Positions 34,200-44,334 of a stretch of DNA of 64,000 nucleotides are shown piece by piece. The DNA lies in the NCBI RefSeq assembly GCF_001975225.1, contig NZ_CP019445.1, forward strand, positions 1,798,001-1,862,000, written 5' to 3'. Source of the stretch: Kosakonia cowanii JCM 10956 = DSM 18146 (lineage in GTDB: Bacteria > Pseudomonadota > Gammaproteobacteria > Enterobacterales > Enterobacteriaceae). The stretch's first letter is position 1, and the number at the start of each line of letters is the position of its first letter. The translations under genes and the position numbers were made by a program. The notes under the pieces are model-generated. The model worked only from the letters and a program-made list of their open reading frames with translations. It had not been told where the DNA came from and did no database searches.

Positions 34200-34443
34200 T
34201 GCGACAACCTCATGCTCTGAAGATAAAAATTTGCGTAATTTTACTACAGCTGAATCGATCAAATAGCCGCAGAAGATCAAAGAAAGGGGTCACCTGAGGG
34301 GGTGTTTTACATCGCTTTGTTTATTTTTTTCGTAACACGCCGCAGAAAATGCAATCCATCGCGCTCGCTGGCTGTATTTGCCCATCTGCGCAGGTATACT
34401 CCTTGCTGGTTTTTAATCACTTAGTCGGGAGCTGTTACCCCAG

Positions 34444-34875
34444 ATGCAAGAAATTATGCAATTTATTGGACGCAACCCGATACTCTGTATCGGCTGGCTT
34501 GCGTTGTTCGCCGCGGTGTTATACACGACCTTCAAAGGCGTCGCGTCGAAAGTGAAAGTGATTTCCCGTGGCGAAGCCACGCGCCTCATCAACAAAGAAG
34601 ATGCGGTGGTTGTGGACTTACGTCAGCGCGATGATTTCCGTAAAGGTCATATCGCCGGCGCGGTGAATTTGCTGCCAGGCGAGATCAAAGCCAATAATGT
34701 AGGTGAGCTTGAAAAACGTAAAAGCACGCCGATTATTGTTGTAGACGGTACCGGCCTGCAGGCGCAGACCCCGGCAAACGAGCTGGTAAAAGCCGGTTTC
34801 GAGAAAGTCTTTGTGCTCAAAGATGGCGTCTCCGGCTGGGTCGGCGAAAATCTGCCGTTAGTACGCGGTAAATAA
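34444..34875 (+). CDS. yibN: Membrane-anchored rhodanese-like protein YibN
   Basis: YibN has 143 aa, with one N-terminal membrane helix (about residues 10-30) and a cytoplasmic rhodanese-like domain (about 38-138). In the active loop, where true sulfurtransferases carry the catalytic Cys, this protein has Asp101 ([10 protein letters not shown]), so classical sulfur transfer is unlikely. Its cellular role is not settled by sequence. It precedes grxC and secB on the same strand, an arrangement conserved in enterics. Confidence 0.92.
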   Translation: MQEIMQFIGRNPILCIGWLALFAAVLYTTFKGVASKVKVISRGEATRLINKEDAVVVDLRQRDDFRKGHIAGAVNLLPGEIKANNVGELEKRKSTPIIVVDGTGLQAQTPANELVKAGFEKVFVLKDGVSGWVGENLPLVRGK

Positions 34876-34922
34876 GTTATCCGGTGGGCTTCGGCTCACG
34901 GGGTAAAACCAGGAGAAGAGAT

Positions 34923-35174
34923 ATGGCCAATATTGAGATCTACACCAAAGCAACCTGCCCGTTTTGCCACCGCGCAAAAGCGCTGCTGAGCAGCAAAGGC
35001 GTTGATTTTGCCGAGCTGCCGATCGATGGCGACATGGTAAAACGTGAAGAGATGATTCAACGTAGTGGCCGTACCACGGTTCCGCAGATCTTTATTGATG
35101 CACAGCATATCGGCGGCTGCGACGATTTATTTGCGCTGGATGCGCGTGGCGGATTGGATCCGCTGTTAGGTTAA
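34923..35174 (+). CDS. grxC: Glutaredoxin 3
   Basis: GrxC is an 83 aa dithiol glutaredoxin that reduces disulfides with glutathione. The active site is Cys12-Pro-Phe-Cys15; E. coli has CPYC, so Phe replaces Tyr conservatively. The glutathione-binding TVPQIFI and GGCDDL motifs are present. I use ATG 34923, preceded by AGGAGAAGAG, rather than an upstream in-frame codon at 34884. It lies between yibN and secB. Confidence 0.96.
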   Translation: MANIEIYTKATCPFCHRAKALLSSKGVDFAELPIDGDMVKREEMIQRSGRTTVPQIFIDAQHIGGCDDLFALDARGGLDPLLG

Positions 35175-35213
35175 TGCTTTCTAAGCACTACAACACTTAA
35201 GGGTTACTTATTC

Positions 35214-35681
35214 ATGTCTGAGCTAAACAACACCGAAATGACTTTCCAGATTCAGCGTATCTACACGAAAGATATCTCTTTCGAAGCGCCGAATGCGCCG
35301 CACATCTTTCAGAAAGAGTGGCAGCCGGAAGTCAAACTGGACCTCGACACCGCGTCAACGCAGCTGGCGGACGGCGTGTATGAAGTGGTTCTGCGCGTAA
35401 CCGTAACTGCCTCACTGGGCGAAGAGACCGGCTTCCTGTGCGAAGTACAGCAGGGCGGCATCTTCTCTATCGACGGTATCGAAGGCACCCAGATGGCGCA
35501 CTGCCTGGGCGCATACTGCCCGAACATCCTGTTCCCGTATGCCCGTGAATGCATCACCAGCCTGGTTTCCCGCGGTACATTCCCGCAACTGAACCTTGCA
35601 CCGGTCAACTTTGATGCGCTGTTCATGAACTACCTGCAACAGCAGACTGGCGAAGGTGCCGAACAACATCAGGATGCCTGA
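35214..35681 (+). CDS. secB: Protein-export chaperone SecB
   Basis: SecB is an acidic homotetrameric chaperone that keeps preproteins unfolded and delivers them to SecA. The 155 aa sequence begins [20 protein letters not shown] and matches E. coli over its length, including the conserved [21 protein letters not shown] split across positions 86-106. The stop codon overlaps the gpsA start by one base, so the two are co-translated. Confidence 0.98.
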   Translation: MSELNNTEMTFQIQRIYTKDISFEAPNAPHIFQKEWQPEVKLDLDTASTQLADGVYEVVLRVTVTASLGEETGFLCEVQQGGIFSIDGIEGTQMAHCLGAYCPNILFPYARECITSLVSRGTFPQLNLAPVNFDALFMNYLQQQTGEGAEQHQDA

Positions 35682-36691
35682 TGAACGCACTTAATGCTGC
35701 AATGACTGTGATCGGTGCCGGCTCTTACGGCACCGCTCTTGCCATCACGCTGGCAAGAAATGGCCACCAAGTTGTGCTGTGGGGCCATGACCCGAAACAT
35801 ATCGCGACGCTGCAACGCGACCGTTGCAACGTGGCGTTCCTGCCCGATGTACCTTTCCCCGACACCCTTGAGCTTGAGAGCGACCTTGCCCGCGCGCTGG
35901 CCGCCAGCCGCGACATTCTGGTCGTTGTGCCAAGCCACGTCTTTGGCGAGGTGCTGGCGCAGATCAAACCGCTAATGCGCAGCGATGCGCGCATTGTCTG
36001 GGCGACAAAAGGGCTGGAGGCAGAAACCGGGCGTCTGTTACAGGACGTGGCGCGTGAAGTCTTAGGCTCCTCTATTCCGCTGGCGGTGATCTCCGGCCCG
36101 ACGTTCGCCAAAGAGCTGGCGGCGGGAATGCCGACGGCAATCTCTTTAGCCTCCACCGACCCGCAGTTTGCCGACGATCTTCAGCAACTGCTGCACTGCG
36201 GCAAGAGCCTTCGCGTCTACAGCAACCCGGACTTCATTGGCGTGCAGCTTGGCGGCGCGGTGAAGAACGTGATTGCGATTGGCGCAGGCATGTCTGATGG
36301 CATCGGCTTTGGCGCGAATGCGCGCACGGCGCTCATCACGCGCGGTCTGACTGAGATGTCGCGGCTTGGCGCGGCGCTGGGTGCCGATCCTGCTACCTTT
36401 ATGGGCATGGCGGGGCTGGGCGATCTGGTGCTGACCTGTACCGACAATCAGTCGCGTAACCGCCGTTTTGGCATGATGCTCGGTCAGGGCATGGATGTCG
36501 AAGGCGCGCAGGAGAAGATAGGCCAGGTGGTTGAGGGCTATCGCAATACCAAAGAAGTGCGCGCGCTGGCGCACCGGTTCGGCGTCGAAATGCCAATAAC
36601 CGAGGAAATTTATCAGGTATTGTATTGCGGAAAAAATGCGCGCGAGGCAGCATTAACGCTGTTGGGCCGCGCCCGCAAGGATGAGCAATAA
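35681..36691 (+). CDS. gpsA: sn-glycerol-3-phosphate dehydrogenase [NAD(P)+]
   Basis: GpsA reduces dihydroxyacetone phosphate to sn-glycerol 3-phosphate, the backbone for phospholipids. The 336 aa protein has the nucleotide-binding GAGSYG at residues 12-17, the catalytic Lys in [14 protein letters not shown] (about residue 195) and the substrate-binding [18 protein letters not shown] region. It overlaps secB by one base and precedes cysE, the classical secB-gpsA-cysE order. Confidence 0.98.
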   Translation: MNALNAAMTVIGAGSYGTALAITLARNGHQVVLWGHDPKHIATLQRDRCNVAFLPDVPFPDTLELESDLARALAASRDILVVVPSHVFGEVLAQIKPLMRSDARIVWATKGLEAETGRLLQDVAREVLGSSIPLAVISGPTFAKELAAGMPTAISLASTDPQFADDLQQLLHCGKSLRVYSNPDFIGVQLGGAVKNVIAIGAGMSDGIGFGANARTALITRGLTEMSRLGAALGADPATFMGMAGLGDLVLTCTDNQSRNRRFGMMLGQGMDVEGAQEKIGQVVEGYRNTKEVRALAHRFGVEMPITEEIYQVLYCGKNAREAALTLLGRARKDEQ

Positions 36692-36726
36692 GCGGCTAAT
36701 CGCAGGGATTCTCATCACTATCACGT

Positions 36727-36758
36727 CAAGGCTGGCTGAGTCCGGCCTTGCTTTTATT
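36727..36758 (+). terminator. Hairpin/attenuator between gpsA and cysE
   Basis: CAAGGCTGG and CCGGCCTTG form a 9-bp stem with one G-U pair and a 6-base loop, followed by CTTTTATTT. It may partly terminate after gpsA and set cysE levels. The T-run is interrupted, so efficiency is uncertain. Confidence 0.55.
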
Positions 36759-36774
36759 TCGTCTGGAGTAAGCA

Positions 36775-37596
36775 ATGCCGTGTGAAGAACTGGATCTGGT
36801 CTGGAAAAATATCAAAGCCGAAGCCCGCGCGCTGGCGGACTGTGAACCGATGCTGGCCAGTTTTTATCACGCAACCTTACTCAAGCATGAAAACCTCGGC
36901 AGTGCCCTGAGCTATATGCTGGCGAACAAGCTGGCGTCGCCGATTATGCCCGCCATCGCCATTCGCGAAGTGGTGGAAGAGGCCTACGCCGCAGACCCGG
37001 AGATGATCGCCTCCGCCGCCTGTGATATTCAGGCCGTGCGCACCCGCGACCCGGCGGTGGATAAATACTCAACGCCGCTGCTCTACCTGAAAGGGTTCCA
37101 CGCCCTGCAGGCGCACCGTATTGGTCACTGGCTGTGGACGCAGGGCCGACAGGCGCTGGCGATTTTCCTGCAAAACCAGGTCTCAGTGAGCTTCCAGGTT
37201 GATATTCATCCGGCAGCGACCATCGGTCGCGGCATCATGCTCGACCACGCCACCGGCATTGTGGTGGGGGAAACGGCGGTTATCGAAGATGACGTGTCGA
37301 TTCTGCAATCGGTTACCCTCGGCGGCACCGGCAAAACCAGCGGCGATCGCCATCCTAAGATCCGTGAAGGGGTGATGATTGGCGCAGGGGCGAAGATCCT
37401 CGGCAATATCGAAGTGGGGCGCGGCGCGAAAATCGGTGCCGGCTCCGTGGTGTTGCAGCCCGTACCGCCGCATACCACCGCCGCAGGCGTTCCGGCGCGT
37501 ATCGTTGGTAAGCCAGAGAGCGACAAGCCGGCGATGGATATGGATCAGCATTTCAGTGGAGCCAATCACGGGTTTGAGTACGGCGACGGTATTTGA
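36775..37596 (+). CDS. cysE: Serine O-acetyltransferase
   Basis: CysE acetylates L-serine from acetyl-CoA, the first step of cysteine synthesis, and is feedback-inhibited by cysteine. The 273 aa length is the E. coli one. The N-terminal helical domain is followed by a left-handed beta-helix of hexapeptide repeats (about 140-240). Catalytic Asp143 and His158 (LDHATGIVVGE) are present, and the C terminus ends in GDGI, the usual Ile end that docks into CysK. Confidence 0.98.
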   Translation: MPCEELDLVWKNIKAEARALADCEPMLASFYHATLLKHENLGSALSYMLANKLASPIMPAIAIREVVEEAYAADPEMIASAACDIQAVRTRDPAVDKYSTPLLYLKGFHALQAHRIGHWLWTQGRQALAIFLQNQVSVSFQVDIHPAATIGRGIMLDHATGIVVGETAVIEDDVSILQSVTLGGTGKTSGDRHPKIREGVMIGAGAKILGNIEVGRGAKIGAGSVVLQPVPPHTTAAGVPARIVGKPESDKPAMDMDQHFSGANHGFEYGDGI

Positions 37597-37600
37597 AAAA

Positions 37601-37634
37601 TGCCGGATGGCGCTGCGCTTATCCGGCCTACAAC
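37601..37634 (+). repeat. REP element 1 of a BIME after cysE
   Basis: This is a palindromic unit with GCCGGAT and ATCCGGC arms around a GC-rich centre, ending in the CCTACAA tail typical of enteric REP sequences. It lies 4 bases after cysE and is inverted relative to the second unit at 37691. Such pairs stabilise mRNA 3' ends or bind gyrase and IHF. Confidence 0.85.
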
Positions 37635-37690
37635 TATTTTTGCCAATAACGCCAGAAGTGCGGTAGGTTGATGCATTTGCCATACTACCC

Positions 37691-37723
37691 GTAGGCCGGA
37701 TAAGGCGTAGCCGCCATCCGGCA
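37691..37723 (-). repeat. REP element 2 of a BIME after cysE
   Basis: The sequence from GTAGGCCGGAT to ATCCGGCA mirrors the unit at 37601-37634 in the opposite orientation. The two are separated by 56 bases of linker, forming a bacterial interspersed mosaic element between convergent cysE and trmL. Confidence 0.85.
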
Positions 37724-37742
37724 ATTCCAACCAACTACCTCA

Positions 37743-38216
37743 TCAGCTGCGCAACACCGCGCCGGGATAACCGAGCTGGCGCCAGGCTTCATACACCACT
37801 ACCGACACCGCATTGGAAAGGTTCATGCTGCGGCTGTCCGGCATCATCGGAATACGGATCTTCTGCTCCGGCGGTAGCGCATCAAGAATGGTGGCGGGCA
37901 GGCCGCGGGTTTCCGGGCCGAACATTAAATAATCCCCATCGGCAAACGACACGGCACTGTGCGCGGGCGTCCCTTTGGTGGTCAGCGCAAACAGGCGCTG
38001 AGGCTGAGCGGCGGCCATAAAGGCGTCGTAATCAGCGTGGCGCTGCACGGCGGTGAATTCGTGGTAATCCAGCCCTGCACGGCGCAGGCGCTTATCGTCC
38101 CAGGTAAAGCCCATCGGCTCGATGATATGCAGACGAAAGCCAGTGTTAGCGCACAGGCGGATAATGTTCCCGGTATTGGGCGGGATCTCAGGTTCAAATA
38201 AGACAATGTTCAGCAT
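37743..38216 (-). CDS. trmL: tRNA (cytidine(34)/uridine(34)-2'-O)-methyltransferase TrmL
   Basis: TrmL (YibK) methylates the ribose of wobble position 34 in two tRNA-Leu species. It is a 157 aa SpoU (SPOUT) enzyme with the three knot motifs: [20 protein letters not shown] with Asn and Arg (about 3-22), [11 protein letters not shown] (about 98-108) and [19 protein letters not shown] (about 122-140). It follows lldD on the same strand. The ribosome site lies inside a 6-bp GC hairpin immediately before the ATG. Confidence 0.96.
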   Translation of the reverse strand: MLNIVLFEPEIPPNTGNIIRLCANTGFRLHIIEPMGFTWDDKRLRRAGLDYHEFTAVQRHADYDAFMAAAQPQRLFALTTKGTPAHSAVSFADGDYLMFGPETRGLPATILDALPPEQKIRIPMMPDSRSMNLSNAVSVVVYEAWRQLGYPGAVLRS

Positions 38217-38219
38217 GCA

Positions 38220-38239
38220 GCCCCCTTAATAGCGGGGGC
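38220..38239 (-). promoter_or_regulatory. Hairpin enclosing the trmL ribosome-binding site
   Basis: On the minus strand GCCCCC pairs with GGGGGC across an 8-base loop. The 3' arm with the loop end (AAGGGGG) is the trmL Shine-Dalgarno, and the ATG follows after TGC. Translation of trmL should need this stem to open. Confidence 0.6.
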
Positions 38240-38249
38240 AGGATAGCAC

Positions 38250-38270
38250 TCTCCCCAGGGCGGGGAGAGC
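38250..38270. terminator. Strong hairpin in the lldD-trmL gap
   Basis: CTCTCCCC and GGGGAGAG form an 8-bp GC-rich stem with a 5-base loop. The T-run (CATTTTTT) lies on the plus-strand side, so as an intrinsic terminator it would stop rightward transcription. For leftward lldPRD mRNA it is more likely an end-stabilising or processing hairpin. Confidence 0.5.
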
Positions 38271-38278
38271 ATTTTTTA

Positions 38279-39466
38279 CTACGCCGCATCGCCGTGCGAC
38301 AGCGGTGCCAGCGCGGCGGGGATCTCGCTCTGCGCCTGCACCAGCGACTCTTTACTGATTTCGCGAATCGATTTCGCGCCGGTCAGCGTCATTGCCACGC
38401 GCATCTCTTTTTCAATCAGATCCAGCAGGTTAGCCACCCCCTGTCGGCCATGTGTCGCCAGCGCATAGAGATAGGCACGGCCAAGCAGCACGGTGTCGGC
38501 GCCGAGCGCAATCATCCGCACCACATCAAGGCCGTTACGAATGCCGCTGTCCGCAAGGATGGCAATATCGCCCTTCACCGCATCGGCAATCGCTGGCAGC
38601 GCGCGCGCCGAAGAGAGCACGCCATCAAGCTGGCGACCGCCGTGGTTAGAGACGACGATCCCATCCGCGCCAAAACGCACCGCGTCGCGGGCATCTTCCG
38701 GATCGAGGATCCCTTTGATCACCATCGGGCCATCCCAGAATTCGCGGATCCACTCCAGGTCCTTCCACGAGATAGAGGGATCGAAGTTGTTCGCCAGCCA
38801 GCCAATATAATCCTCCAACCCGGTTGGCTTCCCGAGGTACGCAGAGATATTGCCCAGGTCGTGAGGACGGCCATTGACGCCAACATCCCACGCCCACTGC
38901 GGATGCATCACCGACTGCCAGTAGCGGCGCAGTGCGGCGTTTGGCCCGCTCATCCCGGAGTGCGCATCGCGATAACGCGCGCCGGGGGTCGGCATATCGA
39001 CGGTAAACACCAGCGTGGAACAGCCCGCTGCCTTTGCCCGCTCCAGCGCATTACGCATAAAGCCACGATCGCGCAGCACATAGAGCTGGAACCACATCGG
39101 GCGCTTAATGGTTGGTGCCACCTCTTCAATCGGGCAGACGGAGACGGTCGACAAGGTAAAGGGGATGCCTTTGGCATCTGCTGCGCCTGCGGCCTGCACT
39201 TCGCCGCGACGGGCATACATCCCGCACAGCCCGACGGGTGCCAGCGCGACCGGCATTGATAGCTGCTCCTTGAACAGCGTGGTCTCAAGGCTCAGGTCGG
39301 ACATATTCTTCAGCACCCGCTGGCGGAGCGCGACCTGCGATAAATCCTCGACGTTGCGGCGCAGGGTATATTCGGCGTAAGCGCCACCGTCAATATAGTG
39401 AAACAGGAACGGCGGCAGAACGCGTTTTGCCGCGGCGCGATAGTCGCTGGCTGCGGAAATAATCAT
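38279..39466 (-). CDS. lldD: L-lactate dehydrogenase (FMN, quinone-linked)
   Basis: LldD oxidises L-lactate to pyruvate at the cytoplasmic membrane and passes electrons to quinones. The 395 aa FMN-dependent alpha-hydroxyacid dehydrogenase has the N-terminal [11 protein letters not shown], the Tyr in [10 protein letters not shown] and the active-site [10 protein letters not shown] with its catalytic His near residue 275. It is the third gene of lldP-lldR-lldD and overlaps lldR by 4 bases. Confidence 0.97.
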   Translation of the reverse strand: MIISAASDYRAAAKRVLPPFLFHYIDGGAYAEYTLRRNVEDLSQVALRQRVLKNMSDLSLETTLFKEQLSMPVALAPVGLCGMYARRGEVQAAGAADAKGIPFTLSTVSVCPIEEVAPTIKRPMWFQLYVLRDRGFMRNALERAKAAGCSTLVFTVDMPTPGARYRDAHSGMSGPNAALRRYWQSVMHPQWAWDVGVNGRPHDLGNISAYLGKPTGLEDYIGWLANNFDPSISWKDLEWIREFWDGPMVIKGILDPEDARDAVRFGADGIVVSNHGGRQLDGVLSSARALPAIADAVKGDIAILADSGIRNGLDVVRMIALGADTVLLGRAYLYALATHGRQGVANLLDLIEKEMRVAMTLTGAKSIREISKESLVQAQSEIPAALAPLSHGDAA

Positions 39467-40239
39467 GCTTTTTTCTCCCTTAAATGAATCAGTTGCTCGT
39501 CGGGCAGGCGGGTAATGCGCGCCTGGCGGGCCCGGTCTTCGTCAAACTGGCGAATCGTGGTGTGGACGAATGCGAGGTGCGCCATCATCGCCTGACGCGC
39601 GCCCTCCGCATCGCCCGCAAGAATGGCGTTCATCACCGTGCGGTGTTGCTCCGTAAGCCGGGCGAAAACCGGCGGAACAAGGTACATGCGCTGGCGGCTC
39701 TGCTTGACCGAGGATTGCAGCAGGTCGAAGAAACCGCGCATGGTTTGCAGCAACACCACATTGTGTGAGGCTTCGGCGATTGCCAGATGGAAACGCACAT
39801 CCGCCTGCGAGGCGAGATCCGGGTCATCGGATTGCGATGCCTCAAAGCAGAGCACGATTTTCTCTTTATCGGCGTCGGTCGCGCGCATCGCCGCATGCCA
39901 GGCGGTGCTGGCCTCAATGGCGTGGCGGGCTTCGAGAATATCAAAGCTGTAATCGGGGTCGTCATTGAGCAGTGTTTTCAGCGGCTGGACGATATTCTGC
40001 TCCGACCACGCCTCATGCTGCCAGCGCACAAAGGTTCCACCACCGCGGCGGCTTAACAGCACGCCTTCGTTGACCAGCATTGCCAGCGCTTCGCGTAAGG
40101 AGTTGCGTGATACGCCAAGCTGCACGGCAAGCTGGCGCTCGGCGGGCAGCTTCATGCCCGCTTCCAGTTGTTGTTCTGCAATTAACGCCCGTACGCGGTC
40201 AGCAACCTCGTCAGCCAGGCGTCTGGGTAATACGCTCAT
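39463..40239 (-). CDS. lldR: Lactate-responsive regulator LldR (GntR/FadR family)
   Basis: LldR controls the lactate operon as repressor or activator depending on L-lactate. The 258 aa protein has an N-terminal winged helix ([20 protein letters not shown], about residues 32-51; wing RRGGGTFV) and a C-terminal helical FCD ligand domain with conserved His residues. It overlaps lldP and lldD by 4 bases each. Two sites resembling its operator flank the lldP promoter at 41966 and 42092. Confidence 0.96.
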   Translation of the reverse strand: MSVLPRRLADEVADRVRALIAEQQLEAGMKLPAERQLAVQLGVSRNSLREALAMLVNEGVLLSRRGGGTFVRWQHEAWSEQNIVQPLKTLLNDDPDYSFDILEARHAIEASTAWHAAMRATDADKEKIVLCFEASQSDDPDLASQADVRFHLAIAEASHNVVLLQTMRGFFDLLQSSVKQSRQRMYLVPPVFARLTEQHRTVMNAILAGDAEGARQAMMAHLAFVHTTIRQFDEDRARQARITRLPDEQLIHLREKKA

Positions 40240-41891
40240 GGGATCATCCAGGTCAGCACATAAGCCTGCAGGGTGGTGATCACGCCGACCATGCAGGTGA
40301 ATATCAGGCTGTGTTTGACGGTAAAGCGAAAGAGATCGGACTCTTTGCCCACAAGTCCCACCGCCGCACAGGCGATAGCGATGGACTGCGGCGAGATCAT
40401 CTTGCCGGTGACGCCGCCGGTGGTGTTAGCCGCTACCATCAGCACATCCGAGACGCCAATCTGCTGCGCGGCGGTGGCTTGCAGCGCGGCAAACAGCGCG
40501 TTTGATGAGGTGTCGGAGCCGGTCAAAAAGACCCCCAGCCAGCCCAGGAACGGCGAGAAAAAGGTAAACGCACTGCCGGTGTGTGCCAGCGCTAATGCCA
40601 GCGTCGACGACAGGCCCGAGTAGTTGGAGATAAAGGCGAAAGCCAGCACCATGCCGATAGAGTAGATAGGCAGCGCCAGCTCTTTCAGCGTACCGGCAAA
40701 AGTGGTGATGGCATCCTTCGGTTTCATCTTCAGCCACACAATCGAGAGGATTGCCGCAAAGAGAATGGCGGTGCCGGTGGCAGAGAACCAGTCAAACTTA
40801 TAGACCGCTGCATACGGCGTGGCGGCGTTCACCACCGGCGGCATGCGCGCCACCAGCTTATCAAGGTGCGGCACAGAGATATTAAACACCCAGTCGTAGA
40901 GCGCGCCACCCGGCGCAAAGAGCGCTTTAAAGGGTGGAACGCTCCACAGCGTCACGGTTGCAGTCAGGAACAGGAACGGCGACCAGGCGCGCAGGATCTG
41001 CCCGGCGCTGTATTTCGTGCGGGAGAGATCGAGATCGACCTGCGACGCGCCCATATCACCAAAGCGGAAAATGCGCACTGGCTTCCAGCGTTTGAGGAAC
41101 AGCGTCAGGCAGACCAGCGACACCAGCGAGGAGATGATGTCCGGTAGCTCCGGGCCGATAAAGTTAGAACTGAGATACTGCGCAATGGCAAACGACCCCC
41201 CGGCAACCACTACCGCAGGCCAGGTCTCTTTCACCCCGCGCCAGCCATCCATAATCGCCATGATCCAGAAGAGCACAATAATGGTCAGGAAGGGGAGCTG
41301 GCGGCCCACCATCTGGCCGATTTCGAAGCTGTCCAGCCCGGTCACCTGGCCGGCAACCAGAATCGGAATCCCCATCGCACCGAAGGCCACCGGCGCGGTA
41401 TTCACAATCAGGCACAGCCCGGCGGCATAGAGCGGGTTAAAGCCCAGCCCCACCAGCAGGGCGGCGGTGATCGCCACCGGCGCGCCAAAGCCGGCGGCCC
41501 CTTCCAGAAACGCGCCAAACGAGAAACCGACAATCAGCATCTGCAAACGCTGGTCTGGCGTAATGGAGAGAATCGACGAGCGAATAATGTCGAATTGGCC
41601 GGTTTTGACGGAGATCTTATAGACAAAGACGGCGGCGATAATAATCCACGCGATGGGCCACAGACCATAGAAAAAGCCGTACACCACCGACGCCAGCGCG
41701 CGATCCACCGGCATTTTGTAGAACAGCAGCGCAACGGCAAGGGCGATGGCAACGGTCCAGCTTGCGGCAACGTAGCCTTTGAGCTTCAGTTTTATCAGCG
41801 CGAAAAAGAAGAACAGGATCGGAAGCGATGCGATGAGGCTGGAAAGCCAGAGATTGCCAGCCGGGTCATAGTTCTGTTGCCAGAGCGTCAT
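40236..41891 (-). CDS. lldP: L-lactate permease
   Basis: LldP imports L-lactate (also D-lactate and glycolate in E. coli) by proton symport. The 551 aa protein has 12-14 membrane segments and the signatures [33 protein letters not shown] and [14 protein letters not shown]. It is first in the operon. The 5' region contains two LldR operators about 126 bases apart, centre to centre. Confidence 0.97.
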   Translation of the reverse strand: MTLWQQNYDPAGNLWLSSLIASLPILFFFFALIKLKLKGYVAASWTVAIALAVALLFYKMPVDRALASVVYGFFYGLWPIAWIIIAAVFVYKISVKTGQFDIIRSSILSITPDQRLQMLIVGFSFGAFLEGAAGFGAPVAITAALLVGLGFNPLYAAGLCLIVNTAPVAFGAMGIPILVAGQVTGLDSFEIGQMVGRQLPFLTIIVLFWIMAIMDGWRGVKETWPAVVVAGGSFAIAQYLSSNFIGPELPDIISSLVSLVCLTLFLKRWKPVRIFRFGDMGASQVDLDLSRTKYSAGQILRAWSPFLFLTATVTLWSVPPFKALFAPGGALYDWVFNISVPHLDKLVARMPPVVNAATPYAAVYKFDWFSATGTAILFAAILSIVWLKMKPKDAITTFAGTLKELALPIYSIGMVLAFAFISNYSGLSSTLALALAHTGSAFTFFSPFLGWLGVFLTGSDTSSNALFAALQATAAQQIGVSDVLMVAANTTGGVTGKMISPQSIAIACAAVGLVGKESDLFRFTVKHSLIFTCMVGVITTLQAYVLTWMIP

Positions 41892-41965
41892 GCAGGTCTC
41901 CTGAGAACCACGGCAAAACCGCGAGCGATAAGTCTCTGCTTAGCTCTGTCTCACAGGTTTTGTAA

Positions 41966-41982
41966 AAGTGGTCCTGCCAATG
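41966..41982. promoter_or_regulatory. LldR operator O2 (downstream, imperfect)
   Basis: AAGTGGTCCTGCCAATG keeps the TGGT and GCCA arms of the LldR consensus. It lies 75 bases upstream of the lldP start codon, in the expected leader position. Confidence 0.65.
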
Positions 41983-42091
41983 GGGTTGTGTAGGGTTTGT
42001 GATAACGAATGGTTATCCAAATGTTGCGGCGTGGCAATCAGGCTGTGAAGGGATTTAGTGGAACTGTGAAGCGCGGAGAAAAAGCACAGGG

Positions 42092-42108
42092 AATTGGTAG
42101 GGCCAATT
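42092..42108. promoter_or_regulatory. LldR operator O1 (upstream, consensus)
   Basis: AATTGGTAGGGCCAATT is the exact reverse complement of the E. coli LldR operator core. Its centre is 126 bases from O2, close to the spacing of the two operators that loop the E. coli lldP promoter. Confidence 0.85.
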
Positions 42109-42152
42109 AAGGCCGCCCGCGCGCTCAAGGGAGGCGGGGCGGAGAGAAGCTA

Positions 42153-42515
42153 TCAGAACTCGGTGTTGGCGAAACCGGTCATCGCGTCGAGGCCCATTTC
42201 ACGGCCCAGCGCCGTCATCGGGTGAACCACGACAATCCCGCGCACGCTTTTTTTCAGCTTGCCGAGGTCAGCCTGCTCTTTCTTGGTAATCGGGCGGCTG
42301 TAGCGCATTTGCGTCAGCTTCTGCGCCTCTTTACTCAGCTTCTGGCTGTACTGGTCGCGCAGACGGGCGATTTCGGTTTCCAGCGTGGTCTTCTCTTTTT
42401 CCAGTTCGGCGTACTTCTCAGCCGCATCAACCAGAGAGAGCTCCGCCTGCTGGTGGCGGATGGCGTCGAGACGGTCGCTCAGACGCTTAATTTCGTTTTT
42501 TTCGACTTCTTTCAT
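42153..42515 (-). CDS. yibL: YibL family ribosome-associated protein
   Basis: This 120 aa protein is highly charged and largely helical, with a coiled-coil-like N terminus ([38 protein letters not shown]) and a conserved C terminus [19 protein letters not shown]. It matches E. coli YibL, which has been found with ribosomal fractions; the molecular role is unknown. I use ATG 42515 for agreement with the family; ATG 42524, nearer to GAAGAAA, would add three residues. It lies downstream of mtlR on the same strand. Confidence 0.9.
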   Translation of the reverse strand: MKEVEKNEIKRLSDRLDAIRHQQAELSLVDAAEKYAELEKEKTTLETEIARLRDQYSQKLSKEAQKLTQMRYSRPITKKEQADLGKLKKSVRGIVVVHPMTALGREMGLDAMTGFANTEF

Positions 42516-42569
42516 GATAGGCATTTTCTTCAGGAACAAAGTGCAAGGATACAACACTTCAGGAGGGGA

Positions 42570-43160
42570 TTACTTCTGGAATGCTTTTTTTAAGCTGATC
42601 CGTGAGATCAGCTCGGTGAGCGAGAGCACCATGGTGGAGCGCACCACCTGCTGATAACGCTGTTTTTGCATGGCGAAAAAATCTGCATCGCTGGTATCGA
42701 ACACAGGCTGAGGCGGCAGGGCGGCGACGCAGTGCAGCTCGCCAAACGGCCCGAGGATCTCATCATCGGTGAAGGCGTACTCGGTGCCATCGTGGTTCAG
42801 CTCTTCGCGCAGCGCCATCAGCAGCTCGGCATCTTCATACTCGGCCCGCGAGATAACCCCGAGGCCGTAAATCAGCTTCAAACGCACAGACAAATTGCCC
42901 AGCGGGCCGTCACCGTCCAGCAGCGGCTCGACGGCATATTTCACCGCGTAGTCATCTTTGCGAAACACCTGCAGCACGAGGATGTTGATCGCTTCGTTGA
43001 GCAACTCAACGGCGGCAATCAAAAAACTGCGCACGGTTTTTCCCGCATTCAGACGCTCGAGTACACGGTTTTCGAAAGCCTGGGTGTGTTCCATTATTGC
43101 CTGCATATCTGACAACTTCGTTAGCTGGCGCGGGATCTCCCGCGCCAATATCGGCATCAT
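42570..43160 (-). CDS. mtlR: Mannitol operon repressor MtlR
   Basis: MtlR lowers expression of the mannitol operon. The 196 aa protein is helical, with the conserved [20 protein letters not shown] and [18 protein letters not shown]; it has no recognisable DNA-binding motif, and in E. coli it is thought to act indirectly, possibly by interacting with HPr. The first of two adjacent ATGs (43160 or 43157) overlaps the mtlD stop, so it is co-translated as the last gene of mtlADR. Confidence 0.95.
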   Translation of the reverse strand: MMPILAREIPRQLTKLSDMQAIMEHTQAFENRVLERLNAGKTVRSFLIAAVELLNEAINILVLQVFRKDDYAVKYAVEPLLDGDGPLGNLSVRLKLIYGLGVISRAEYEDAELLMALREELNHDGTEYAFTDDEILGPFGELHCVAALPPQPVFDTSDADFFAMQKQRYQQVVRSTMVLSLTELISRISLKKAFQK

Positions 43161-44305
43161 GCCTGGGATTGATAAGCGTTGACGGCTTCCTGTACCACCG
43201 GGCTGTCGGCGTCGAGACCGGAAACCTGTGCCAGTGCCGCCTGCGGGCCTTTCTCAGCAATAAGCTGAGCCAGCTCCTGCGCCTGCGGATCCTCTTCGCT
43301 GCGATAGTGCATCGCGGCAGCGATCCCTTGCACCAGGTTTGCGTGCGGCAGGTTGTACTCCAGCGTGCCGAGCAGCGGTTTAATCAGACGGTCGCCCGCG
43401 CTCAGTTTACGCAGCGGTTGACGCCCTACGCGCTCCACATCGTCTTTCAGATAGGGGTTCTCAAAACGACCCAGGATTTTCTGAATATAGGCTGCGTGCT
43501 TGTCAGCATCGAAGCCATAACGCTTGATCAGCACCGCGCCGCTCTCTTCCATCGCGCCTTTCACCACGGCACGAATTTTCTCATCAAGGATCGCGTCGCG
43601 AATGGTTTGATGACCGGTCTGTTTTCCAAGGTAGGCGGTTATAGCATGCCCGGTATTTAGCGTGAAGAGTTTACGCTCAACAAAGGCCATCAAATTGTCG
43701 GTCAGCTCCATCCCCGGAATGGTCGGCAGCGCGCCCTTAAACTGGGTTTTGTCGACAATCCACTCGCTGAAGGTCTCAACCGTCACTTCCAGCGGATCGT
43801 TGTTGGCAGATGCAGAAGGGGGAACAATGCGGTCAACGGCAGAGTCAACGAAGCCGACATGCGCCTCAACCCAGGCTTTATCCTCCTCCGCCAACTGGGC
43901 GAAAACGTGCCCTTTCAACTGGCTGGTGCCGCGCACCATATTTTCACAGGCGATAATGTTCAGCGGCGTATCAATGCCCTGCGCCTTACGTTTTACCAGC
44001 CCTTTGGCAACCGCCGGGGCGATACGCTCCAGCACCACCGGGCCAACGGCGGTAGTAACTAAATCCACCTGCGCAATCAGGTCGACAACCTCATCACCGA
44101 TGCTGCTCACCGCATTGACGCCAGAGACGGTATCCACCTGCTCTTGTTCACCGACTACGTGAACCTGATAGCTATGACGGGCGTTGAGGGCGTCCAGAAC
44201 GACCTGATTAACATCGGCGAACGTCAGTTCAATCCCCGCGTCGGCCAACAGCTTGCCGATAAAGCCACGTCCGATATTACCTGCGCCAAAATGTAATGCT
44301 TTCAT
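43157..44305 (-). CDS. mtlD: Mannitol-1-phosphate 5-dehydrogenase
   Basis: MtlD oxidises mannitol 1-phosphate to fructose 6-phosphate with NAD+. The 382 aa long-chain polyol dehydrogenase begins [17 protein letters not shown] (nucleotide-binding GxGxxG) and has the catalytic Lys in [17 protein letters not shown] use ATG 44305 (E. coli length, AAAGGG 7 bases upstream) rather than the in-frame codon at 44323. Between mtlA and mtlD lies an unusual pair of overlapping hairpins. Confidence 0.97.
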   Translation of the reverse strand: MKALHFGAGNIGRGFIGKLLADAGIELTFADVNQVVLDALNARHSYQVHVVGEQEQVDTVSGVNAVSSIGDEVVDLIAQVDLVTTAVGPVVLERIAPAVAKGLVKRKAQGIDTPLNIIACENMVRGTSQLKGHVFAQLAEEDKAWVEAHVGFVDSAVDRIVPPSASANNDPLEVTVETFSEWIVDKTQFKGALPTIPGMELTDNLMAFVERKLFTLNTGHAITAYLGKQTGHQTIRDAILDEKIRAVVKGAMEESGAVLIKRYGFDADKHAAYIQKILGRFENPYLKDDVERVGRQPLRKLSAGDRLIKPLLGTLEYNLPHANLVQGIAAAMHYRSEEDPQAQELAQLIAEKGPQAALAQVSGLDADSPVVQEAVNAYQSQA

Positions 44306-44334
44306 AGAATGACCCTTTATCAATGTTTTTACCC

